From Tetrahymena elliotti 4EA (lineage: Eukaryota; Ciliophora; Oligohymenophorea; Hymenostomatida; Tetrahymenidae), in NCBI GenBank assembly GCA_000231825.2, contig JH720338.1, positions 297,339-361,338 on the forward strand: a stretch of DNA of 64,000 nucleotides, in the 5' to 3' direction. The notes beneath the pieces are model-generated. The model made no database searches and had not been told where the DNA came from. It was given only the letters and a program-made list of their open reading frames with translations. Positions within the stretch are counted from its first letter, which is position 1. Each line of letters opens with the position of its first letter. Both the position numbers and the translations under genes were made by a program. Below, piece by piece: positions 36,079-47,215 of this stretch.

Positions 36079-38965
36079 TCATTTTTGAGAAAATTTTATT
36101 TTTAAAGATAAATAAATACTCTTATTAATTGCCAATAATCTTTTATAATTTATTATTTTTAACATTTATTTTTCTTGGATTTTGTACTTTGTGAGTTATC
36201 TAAAAACTTACACTTACCTTAACCTTAAAAAACTTACACTTAACTTAACTTTAAAAAACAATGATAATATGTATATGAAAAAGATCTTATTGATTAAGAA
36301 AGTACAAAAATATAAAAACAAATATTACAAAATTAATATAATATCTTCGGTTTTTCTTTTAATTTGCCTTCTTGGTTATTTCTATTTTATTTAAAATATT
36401 TTGATCTATTTATTTGCTTGGTAGCACATTAAATTTTACCAGAATTGTGCATGCTCGATTTATTAGTTGATATGCAACCAATATTTATAAAGTTCTTGAG
36501 CCTAAAAATAAAATAAAATAATTAAATTTTCCATTTTTTTCTAGATAAAAATTATATTTTACTCCAAGATATTTTTCCTAAATGATTTTGGTATTTGATG
36601 AGATATTTAAGCAACTGAAACCACAAAAATTAGAATTTACGCTCTAGTTATTAAGATTATATTAATTAGAAAAAGAAATAATGAAAATTGTATCTTACGA
36701 ACTATTTTTAGTGAGAGTTATTGAATTGCCATAAGAAAAAGAAAGATATTTACATACTTTTGATTGGTTAATAATAAAAAATAAATAAGATATGTAAGTT
36801 AAAAGCTATAATAATTACTGCCTAGGTATTGATTGGATAAGATTTGTAAATAGATAGATAGATATCAATTAAAATTAAACTTACAATCTATATTTTAAAA
36901 ATAATGAATTTCTCAATCACTTTCTCAAATGAAAATCTATTTTACGTACTATTAAAAAGAATAAGTAAGAATTTAAATATCAAAATAATCAAACAATTAA
37001 TTTACTTCCTGTTTGGTGATAAATAATTTTTTATAGCTTCATTTAGATAAATTGTATTATAATTTACGTCCTTTTATTTTGAAAGAATATTGTAAGAAAT
37101 TAGACAGAATCAATTATGATAAATTACTCCCTTTTTTATAATAAAATTTATAAGATTATTCAGTAATAGCATATAAAAATTGAATTAAAATATATTACGA
37201 TCTGTTTTAGTGATAAAACCAATTTATTTAATAATTAATGCTTCATTCAAATCTAAAATTACATACTATTTTATTAAAAAGTACTATTTTAACACAAGAT
37301 TTATTTTTAATTTAAACATTATCTTACATACTATTTGATCAATCAAGATAGAATATTAATATAACCAACTAAACATCAATAAAACTAAATTTACTCCCTA
37401 TTCATTTTTTATTAGTAAATTAATCACTTAAAAAGTAGAATTTATATTAATTTTACTCTCTAGTATGAATATTAAAAGCAACAATTATTTATTAAGTCTT
37501 TCAAATGCAAAATTATTTTACTTGCTATATTATTTTTATTTTTGTTTATCTTACTAAATCATAATTATTTTTTATTATCTTACATACTATTTATCATTAA
37601 AATAACTCTTAAATAAGTATTCATTTATTTTAAAATAATTTATTATTACATACTAAGGTTGTTAAAATAATTATTAAATATGATTTGCAAAACCTGTGAT
37701 AATTAATTAATCTTTGTCATTTGATAGATGGGTTCATTTGTATTTTCAACAATCTCATCAACCAAGTTAATAAGAATTGATTCTCTGTAAAGTAAAATTA
37801 ATTACATCCTAATAAATCAATTGACATTAAATCTATTTTGAGCTTGCAATTAAAATCTTATTTACATACTATTTATTAAATTATTAATAAAATTTTTATT
37901 GAATATTTGAAAAACAAATTTACTTGCTAATTTAGTTGTTAGAATTCACATTAAATGGATGTAGTTTATTTAAATTTAATTTACGATCTTTTCATTATCA
38001 ATAAACATAACTTATTTATTACTTGCCAAATTTTAAATCAATCAATTTACTTTCTATTTATAAAAGAAAAATATTTTATTCTTTATAGAAACAAAAATTT
38101 TAGTTATTTACGATTCTCTCCTATTATTTTGGTGAATAATAATAATAATTTAACAACATTTCCTTATTTTTATTAATGTGAAATCTCGAAGAAACTTACA
38201 AAAGAATTAAACTATTTATTTATTTTAATAATCAGTTATTACTATTTAATATTCTTTATTTTAATTTACGGCGATGTTCAAATTGATCTGCTTGATTTGT
38301 TGGTTAACCTTTTCTATTGCTTGTGACTTGAGTGCATCTTTAGTCAACTGCTATTGTTGCTATGTCTACTCAGAAGATTGTAATAAAATTTATAATATAT
38401 TGTTCACTCTTGTTTGAGTCTATGCAACTTCACGGACAATATTTGTTTGCTTTAAATCCTTCAACACTAATGTGTTGTTCTCAAACTAAGCGAAACCTTT
38501 TAATTATTGTAAATTTTGAATAATTTATTGATAACTTGAAGAACTTTAAATTTGTAAATTCTGATGGATTGTTTTAGCTTATGCTGAAGGGTTGGAGACT
38601 TACTCTTTAACGGTTAGCAAATTTGTTTTTACTCCTTGTAATCTGCTAACAATATCATCAATAGTATTGACTGAGTCATTTATTTAGCTAACTAGATTTA
38701 AAATATCTTCACTTTTTCCTTCCTTTTCTATTTAATTTTGTCTATCAATCATTCCCTCAATCTAAAGAAGGAATTCATCTAGACTAATTTGCTTCACATT
38801 ATCCTTCTTTTCATGGATCTTTTAGTGATCATGGATATCTTTATGGCATTATTCGCAAATTAATGTCATAAACTTTTCATCACAAGATTGGCTGATGCAA
38901 ACATGCAATTGAGGAATCATACGTTTACATTGTAAACATTGCTTTCTGAAATCTCTGTCTCCCAT
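36079..38965 (-). CDS. B-box zinc-finger coiled-coil protein with a chain of single-codon exons
   Basis: Exon 1 (38965-38270, 232 codons) starts MGDRDFRKQC. It shows a B-box-like zinc site (C10, C13, C23, C28, C37, C40, H45, H47) and then a Gln-rich coiled coil (QAIEKVNQQIKQINLNIA), so it resembles a short TRIM-like protein. The exon ends exactly at a codon boundary before GTAAAT. The gene then appears to continue through exons of 12 nt (38211-38200, FNSF), 9 nt (38120-38112, ERI), twenty-two 3-nt exons, a 15-nt exon (36577-36563, EKYLG) and a last long exon from 36501 beginning AQELYKYWLHINQQIEHAQF. All are in phase 0. The last exon stays open to TGA 36081-36079 and includes a hydrophobic stretch; further splicing there is possible, so the C-terminus is uncertain. 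The predicted product is about 406 aa. Exon 1 is secure; the array rests on splice-site pattern only. Confidence 0.75.
36202..36257. repeat. Two-copy 27-bp tandem repeat with donor-like motifs
   Basis: Two adjacent imperfect copies of AAACTTACACTTA followed by a CTTAA-rich half. On the minus strand each copy contains GTAAG donor-like words. The repeat falls in the uncertain last part of the B-box gene and may mark its 3' UTR or a further splice site. Confidence 0.6.
36563..38211 (-). other. Micro-exon array: 22 consecutive 3-nt exons between 52-153-bp introns
   Basis: On the minus strand the word AG-NNN-GTAA recurs 22 times, about every 61 bp. Exons, by higher coordinate and codon: 38053 AAA, 37987 ATC, 37926 CAA, 37868 TAT, 37808 GAT, 37652 TAT, 37586 TAT, 37524 CAA, 37459 AGA, 37397 GGA, 37330 TAT, 37265 TAT, 37201 ATC, 37130 GGA, 37070 GAC, 37008 GAA, 36948 TAC, 36887 ATT, 36821 GCA, 36756 TAT, 36701 TTC, 36643 AGC. 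Exons of 12 and 9 nt precede and 15 nt follows. Introns are 52-68 bp except one of 153 bp (37805-37653). Acceptors look normal (AAATAG, TACTAG, AACAG, AAAAG). The intron interiors are not alike, so this is not a simple tandem repeat. Confidence 0.8.
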
Positions 38966-39839
38966 TTTGGAAATTTTAGATATGAGTTGTTGCTATTTGT
39001 GTTGATCGCTTATAATTATTTCTAAAGATAATTGAAACTTTTTTAAGAATTTCTAACAATTAATAATTAATTATTTGTATTTATAATCAACCAAGATTTT
39101 ATCAACTTTTTTGTTTTTTTCTTTCACTTTTGTAAGAAAATAATTAAAAGGAAAAGAATAGAAATTAGATAATTAAATTTATTTTATTCTTCTGAAAGTT
39201 TATTCTTACCATAAAAAATTAATGAATGAATGAATTTATTTTAAATTTAATTTTATTTGAATTTCATTTCCTTCAAGCTAAGCTTACTGATATAATTTAA
39301 CGGAAAGATTCCAAATTAAAATAAATTTATTTTATTGTTCAAAAAATTTCCTAAACCAGAAGAAATCAATTTGTATTTTTATTATTTTAATTTGATTTCT
39401 TTTAAAATTTCTTACAAATTTAATATTTAAAAAACAGAAAGCTTCCAAATTTTAAAATAATTTCAATGACTAGCATTTGACAATTAAGAACTTTTCTTTT
39501 TAGATAAAAAATGTACAGTTAAATTGAAAATCTAATGAATAGCAATATATAATTTAAATTCATTGTTAAATTATTTATAATATTAAAATCAAATTAACAA
39601 TAAAGTTTGAAGTTAATTTACTGAAAATATATTTTTTTAATATTTAAATCCAAAAGTATAAAACTTTTAGGGAATTTAAGATATTATTAATTGAGTAGTG
39701 AATTTTCTTTAGAAATAAATAAATTACTGATAGAGTAGTTCATATAAAAGTAAATAATAATTTGAAATGATATTTTAAGTTTGTTTGCTTTTTTAGAAAT
39801 TAATTATTTTATTTGGTTTTTAGGAAAGACGATTTATAT
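38966..39839. other. Intergenic: upstream of the B-box gene, downstream of the WD40 gene
   Basis: Head-to-tail spacer on the minus strand. AAA precedes the ATG of the B-box gene. AT-rich, with no further gene or recognised element. Confidence 0.5.
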
Positions 39840-42800
39840 TCAATTTTTAGGTATGATTGATGGTAAACTTTATCTATTTTTATTAATTTTGTTATTTTAA
39901 AAGCTGCTATAATTATTATCAAATGTTCCTTAGTTTAATTAACTTGGGTATTATGTCACGTTGTTTAATTATTTTTTATTATTTTTTTATTTAGTATCAA
40001 AGTGGAAAGAAGTGTTGTATTTGAAGCCTTGTAAATCATTGAGAGATGCTGATAAATTATTTCCTACATTAACCTTAGCAAAAAGGGTGTTTATTATATT
40101 TTTTTTTGGCAAGCTTCTTTAAGAAGATTATTAAGAAAAAGGGTCTTACTCAGTTTTTTTAATCATTTCATAATCGATAGAAGATTTTGTATTAAATAAT
40201 CTATCATTAGTATTTGTGTTTAAGACAAGGTGACTATTACTATTTTAGTTTCCAAGTTTTTTAGATTTCATCAATTTTGAATTGATTCCGTTCAAAATTT
40301 AGTGTAATTTATTTGTTGAGGCAGATACAATTTAAGAAGTACTCCCATTTGATTCCATTGAGTGACCTTATGTACTTAAATTACTATTACCAATTATTTA
40401 TTTTTCTTGAGCATACTTATAAACATCTTAGCTCTTTTTAATTTTTTAGTCTGAATTCTATCCAAAAGAACTCTTATTATTATTATGAGGATAAGAAGTA
40501 TATGCTCCTAATATACTTGAATCATAATCTTCTCTTACAGTTTAGTTAAAAGCATGTTATAATTTTGCTACTGTTTAAGGGAAGGCATCAGCTCTTATTT
40601 TAGTATCCAAATCCTCCTATTTAAAATAAATTTCAATTAAAAAAAATAAAAAGAAAATTTAACAATTTACTGGAAACACAAAGACATTCTTTTGCTAGAC
40701 TACTTTAGGTGTATGAGTAAATTTTTGCAGAATGTTGTCAAAATTAATTGGTTCTTTTACGGTTGGTGATAAAACAGAGATCACATTTACTCCTAATTTA
40801 GTTTGGTTATTAATGCTATTAATGCTGTTAACACCATTATTATTATTTTAAGATTGGTTCTTTTGCTAATTTTCTGATTGTAGCTCAATTGACTGTTTTC
40901 TTTTGTTTAAGTCTTGCTTAGCTTGCTATTATGCCTAAATTTAGCTGCTTTTATAAAGGAAACTCATTCTTTTTTGAGTATTCAAATTGAGCACTGATGG
41001 AATTTTTTGATCTGCATTAGATGTCTCTGTTAAAAGAGATTATTATGGAGTGTGATTTATTTGATTTTACTAGGTGCTTTAGGTATTTTACCTTTTTCCG
41101 CTTTAAGGGATTTAGAGCTTTTAACTGCTTTAGAGCTAGACACTGACACCAGAATTTTGAGTTTTTAATAATTTATTTGCTTTCTTTTAGGCATTATATT
41201 CATAAAATTCTATCTTATTTAAAAGGTTTTAAGTAAATCTAGAATAATCCTCTTCAAAATGGAAACCTTGTTTAATCACTTAAGTCCTAAAATTAGGATC
41301 TAAAAAGTTTACTATTGTTTCTCTTTCATCACTTTTTACATGAAAATCAAGAACTTTTTTTACTTTCTCTCTTTCTTCTTCCTCTTTTGTTAGCTTAGGC
41401 TTCTTCCATATTTACTAAGCTATTGCTACTCTTTTATTTATTTCTAGGCGCTTCAAAGAAGGACCAAGGAGTTCACTTTTATAAAAACTCTTGATTTCTT
41501 CATATTTAATATCTTTAGGACTGTAATATTCAGATAAAAGGTTCTTTTTAAAGTCCTATTAGTACTCATATTCATATTCATAATTTCGTTCCTATCCTTC
41601 TTTATAAATTGATAAAATTATTTTGACTGAAATACAAAAATTTATTATAAGTTTTACTAATATTTTTTTTAAAAGAGGAAAATAAAAATAATATTAACAA
41701 AAGTAAGAGAGTTCACTTGTTTGTTAATTTTTAATAAAAAATAAAAAGTGGGTGTTAAAGTTAATAAATATTTACAAAAGTTTGAACAAAAATGTTTACC
41801 TTTTTCTTAATTATTTTGGTCCTGAATATTAATCATCCTCCTTTTTCTGTTTTGGATCCCCATGAGCTTCTTAAGAAAATTTATTATTGCAGTTTGGTTA
41901 TGCTCGTTTCTAGATTTATCTGAGCTGTACTTTCTAAAAAAATCAAAATAAATATTATCAATCAATTATTTTTAATGAAAAATAAATTATCATACTTATT
42001 CAAAAGGTCAATTATTCTGAGAGCAAACAAGACCTTTTTCTGAGATTTTTTGTTATGGTCACATTTGTAATCCCATTAAATTGGGAGAGGGTGATTTATA
42101 TTCAAAGAGCATAATAAATTAAGAGTTTTTGTTTCCCAAATTTTCACATAAAAATCTTGGCTAGAAGTCATAATAGCATTTTTATCACCATTCAAAAAAG
42201 CTATTGAAGTTATTACCTCTTTATGAGCTTAAATATTCATAACTATCAATTTATTAATAAAGAAAGATATATGCTGGTCACTTAATGGGTTTTTCTACAT
42301 CTTTTAAAACTAGTCAGTTAATTAAGTCAACTCAGATAACTTCTTTGGGGGGTCACTTATCCTTTTAAAAGATGCTTTAAAATCCTCATTACTGTTCCTA
42401 TGGGGATTGTAATTCATTCTTGTATTTGAGTGAGGTTAGTACTACAAATTATCATAATACTTAAAAAGCTCTAATATTATAAAAAATATTTTAAACAAAA
42501 ACATAAACAAAAGAAAATGTATTTTTCTACTTTCTAAATCAAAAGCTATTAGATGCCCCTTACTAGTTGCACAATATATTTTTGCCATAACCAATTCATT
42601 TTGCTCATTGAACTAAAAATCAGGAAGTATTTTTGTAATTGAGACTTATTGCTCTTTCTCTAAAGGCATATCATTGTTTGGCATTTTTGTTTTATTTTTA
42701 AGATTAGCCTTTTCTGTTCTAGTAGATGCCTCACCACTTGAAGGATTCTCTATGTAATTAATTTAGTCCAACTAAAGGCTAACTCTTTGTTAATATTCAT

Positions 42801-45800
42801 TAGTGTTTTATCCTTCTGTCTATCCAAAGCTGTTATTAACCTATGCAATAGATTAATTTAACATCTTAGAAGGGTAGTTGCTATACTATTGGTCATTTTT
42901 AATCAGAAACTAAGAAGCCGTTTAGAATTAATTTTCTTACTCTTCAGCTTATTTAGTAATGAATAAATCTGTTTCATTTGCATTATTTTACTATTTATTG
43001 CTTTATTGAAATATGTATTCAGATACTTCTATGTTAATAACTCCAAGCAAATCAAATTTAACTTTGTTTTCTTTCTTTTGAAAATGTATCAGATAAATTT
43101 TATTTTCACTTGTGGCTACAAAAAGAATAGGATATCCTTAAATAACACATAATGCCGTAGGCTCTGTTTTCTTTTTAAACTCTATATAATTAAGCAATCT
43201 ACCATATTCATAGTCATAAATAAATATCTGTTCCAAATTCTAAGTAGCTGAGAATATCACATTATGATAAACAGAAACTTCTAATAAGCTAATTCCCTAA
43301 ATAAAATTAAAGTAAATTATTAAAAACAATTCAAAAAGCTATTATAGATTTTTTATCATTTAGTAATGAATGATAGCTATTTTATTTTAGCATGAAATTG
43401 CTTTTATTTTCAAACAAAACATCGTCGTTAGCCAAAATATAAGTTGAAATAACTTTCTTGTTTGATTGCTTGTTCATGAAAATAAACGTGATTCTTTGTA
43501 AATGAAAAATGAAAATTTTCATATTTGATTTACCTTTTCACTGTGGACATTTTCAATTTTTCTTTTCAACTCAACTGTTTCTTCACTTAACTACTATATT
43601 TTAATAGTTGAGTCCCAACCTCCTGATATGAGTAGTTTATTGACATAATCAATTTTAAGTTGGGTAATCTCATTAGAGTGGTTATTTAAGAATTTAATTC
43701 TTTCCCCATTTTACTAGTAGCTGTGTAAACTAAGCTATCCTTTTTAGTTACCTAAAAGAAACTTTTATCCTTAGAAAACTTATTTAAAAACAGTAATTTC
43801 ATCTTAAGAATTATCCATCAGGCCATTGATTGTGAATTTACATAATCCAGTATTCATATCATAAAATTAGATATTTTTTCTAGTACAAACTATCAATTCA
43901 TCTCTGATTGTATTGTTTTCCACTTTAAATGCAAATAAATTTTCAACTTAATTAAAAGATTTAATAATATCTTCTTTCTCATCGAAATTAACAATATTTA
44001 TTCTACTTCCAATCAATGCTACCATACCCTCTGAATACATATCTAGTATCAGCTAGATATTCATTTTTTTTATTGAATTATTAGATAAGGCAAAGCTATT
44101 ACTGCATTCGTAAGACTAAATACAAGATTGATTTCTTATATCCCATAATCTAACCACTCCTAAATCATCTGCAGATATTACCATAGGTGTAGTTTCAATC
44201 ACCTAAATGCAACTTATCATAGAACTGTGTCCTCTCAATTTCCCTAAATTTAATTAAATATTTGATAAAATGAGAGAATTAATTATAAAGTACCTATAAG
44301 GGTAGAATCGAGATACTGATCATCAATTGTAAACAACTAAATATTATTCTCATAACCAGCAGTTAATAAAACTTAAAATGAATTTGAAAATGCTATTGAG
44401 TGTACTCCTACCTATTTCAAATAAAATAGTTGTAAAGTTAAAAATAAATTTAATAAAATAAAAATCAAGATAATACCTATCCTACATCTATTTGAAAAAG
44501 CAGAAGCTACTTATAAAAATCCCATATTGTTACTTATTTATCAATAGACCCAACTGCACAATATCCTATTTAAGGTAATTCAAGAACCTAAAAAATTGCA
44601 CCTTATATTAGAGAAGTTGATAAAGAAAAATCAGTTTTCTCCTCACCAATGTCCCAGCAATAAAGCATGTTTTTTGAGTCAGTTGTAATCCACATATCAT
44701 GCTTTTCTAAATACCATATGTTGTTCTAGTAATCTTGGGTATAACCATGAACTGAAAAATTCTTTTCAAACTCAAAATCATCCACTGCATCCCAAAAACT
44801 AATTGTAAAATTCTTTAAAACGGCACCAATCTTTTGATAATAAAAACATGTTTAAAAAAATTGTTTCTTAAAATGTAGGGATTTAAGTGTTAAAGAAGAA
44901 TAAATAAATTACTCTCTGCTATCTCTCTGACCAAGCTAATCCAAAAATAATGATATCTAACTTAGAATCATCCTCTTTATTTTTTAGATTAATATGTTTA
45001 ACTAGGTTGCAATTCAAATCATAAATAGCTATTTTATCATCCAAAGAATCTAGGGTTATGACTTTTTTAATCTCCCTTGCGAAAACACCACTTTTTTCCA
45101 GTTAAATTATAAATTAATTAATTAATTAATTAAAGAAAATTTAAAATATTTATTTGATTTATTTAAAAATCTTTTCTATTTTGAGTGAAAAAATCATTAA
45201 GAATAATGAATAATAAATAATATACTGATTTATAGATTGTTTATTGTGAAAAGTAGAATCAGTCTTAAACTTTCCTTTGTGTAGTCTTTTAAGTGAGTTT
45301 TGTAGGTTATTTTCAAAAACTAAGGGAGGTCTAAAATCTATTTTTTTAGCTTTTTCATGATTTCCTTCAACTAACTCTGTGAATCTTCTTTCAGGTGGAT
45401 ACTTTCTTGTTTTAATTTTATACTCATCTTCGAATTGTATTGCAACTCTCTAAATTTATTATTTCAATAGGTATTTTTATTTTATTCAGTTTAAGTTATC
45501 AAATGAATATTTTAGTTATTTCAAAAATATGATATGCAAGTAATCAAAATAAATTTACATCACATATTGAAGTTGTTATATCAGAAAATTTAACTTCTTA
45601 TGTCATGTTTAAATTCTCGCAAATACTCTTAAATAGTTCAATTAAACCCAAAGTAAGAAATAAAGTTTCTTCTTCATTATGAGGTATCAAAGCCAAAAAA
45701 GTGTAAATGAATTATAATATATCCATTGTTTTATTTCCTTAATCTGCAAATTTTTTTTCTAATTCTTGCAAATAGTCCTTTCCCATAACACTTATGATAT

Positions 45801-45948
45801 AATCTGAATTCATTTTTGTAAATAGGTTGATATTTGATTTATCTTTGTAATCCATTATTTTTTAGACTAATTCCTACAAAGAAAACTCAAAACCCTCTAG
45901 CAAGAGCTTGTTTTCTGATTCATTTATCCCCAATTTATGGTTATTCAT
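39840..45948 (-). CDS. Large WD40-repeat protein, possibly CFAP337/WDR49-like
   Basis: Multi-exon gene from ATG 45948 (MNNHKLGINESENKLLLEGF) to TGA 39842-39840, roughly 1,500 residues. Exon 1 is 45948-45559 and exon 2 is 45449-45226; exon 3 starts at 45090, and later introns are short and AT-rich. After a helical N-terminus, WD40 repeats follow: VITLDSLDDKIAIYDL, YCAVGSIDKQVTIWDF, LRGHSSMISC with VVRLWDIRNQSC, LLISGGWDSTIKI, and towards the end AHKEVITSIAFLNGDKNAIM with FYVKIWETKTL. Two beta-propellers are likely. The C-terminal third is charged, then Gln/Asn/Ser-rich. The arrangement of helical N-terminus, double propeller and low-complexity tail suits axonemal WD proteins such as CFAP337/WDR49. 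The WD40 nature is clear; the specific orthologue is a guess. Confidence 0.8.
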
Positions 45949-47215
45949 ATTCACGATTTCTAAATTTAAAGTTATTTTTATAAATCTAGATTCTATTTCT
46001 TTTGAATTAACTATAATAGATTTATTTTGAAGAATATCTTTCCAAATTTAAGAATAACTAATCTTTTGATAACTAGGTATTATAAAAATAGTAATTTATA
46101 GAAGTAAATCAATCAATAAACTAATTAATTAATAATTATTTTTTCATGAAATATAAATGTTTTGTAAATAAGAAAGTTATATTTAAAATTAATAGCAAAC
46201 TAAGTAATTATTTAGATAAAATACTTCAAAAATACATGTTTACAGAGCTTTCTAGTCTCAAATTTCTTTATTATTCCATTAAATTAAAGCAAAAAAGCTG
46301 GCTCAATTATTCATAAATTAGAATCAACTTCACACACTCCTTTTAATTTTAGAATATCAAAAAATATTTTTTAAATGAAGCACATTCTCTCAATTAAAAA
46401 TTATAACATTTTAAATTTGAACCTATTATTTATTTGTTAATTTTTTCATTTAATTTATTTTCTTTTGACTTAAATGGAATTTTTTGAAATCTCTTAAACA
46501 ATTTTTAAAATATTAACAATTGAACTTAATTTAAAGATTATATTTTCATTAATTTCTTTGAGTTCTTTGAGATTAATTAAATCAATTTAAATTTTTATAT
46601 ATTTTTTTACCACTTTGGTGAAGGAAGTAGTTTATTTAACCTATGTAAATTATATCAACAAATTTTATTTTAGAATCTATAAATTGAAATCTTTCTTTAT
46701 TTTTTAAAAGCTTAACTAAATAAATAAATAAAATCTGTTGTTAAAAAAGTTTACTGTTAATTTTTTTAAAGCTAAAAATCATGATTAAATTATTTTTTTC
46801 TCTTTTGATATTAGTCAGCTTTCTAAGATGAATAATGGGCCTTAAGACACGGATTGAAATTTTGATTTTTTTAAAATAGGATTCAAGGTATTATTGAACA
46901 AAGTTGGAATTTTAAATAAAAAATATAATATTTTAGTGAGAAATGAAATAATTGAAAGATATGAATCAAGCATTTTTAAAAGATAATTGATATACAGATC
47001 TGATATACACTTACAAACTTATTTAAAAGAAATATATAATTTATGAATATATTGATCTAATTAATTTAAGCATTAATCAAAGAAACAACTCTTTTAAAAA
47101 CGATTGATAAATTAATTATTAAATTCTTGAGTTACTAAATTGATTTTATTAATCTTTGAGATAATAAATTGATTGTTTTCTTGAAAAATTTATTTTTTGA
47201 AGTTTGATAGAGCTC
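45949..47215. other. Intergenic: WD40 gene upstream region and PES1 3' side
   Basis: AT-rich DNA between two minus-strand genes. It must contain the WD40 gene promoter and the PES1 terminator/poly(A) region, but no specific motif was recognised. Confidence 0.5.

Noticed and set aside
36182..36394. Plus-strand 70-codon ORF with a hydrophobic end
   Set aside because: It lies antisense to the last exon of the B-box gene and has no homologous or compositional support.
37955..38176. Plus-strand 73-codon ORF
   Set aside because: It runs antisense across micro-exons and introns; its openness reflects AT-richness.
36640..38270. Micro-exon region as a simple degenerate tandem repeat
   Set aside because: Only the bases at the presumed splice sites recur. 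The 50-60 bases between them show no shared sequence, and spacing varies by up to 16 bp, unlike a satellite.
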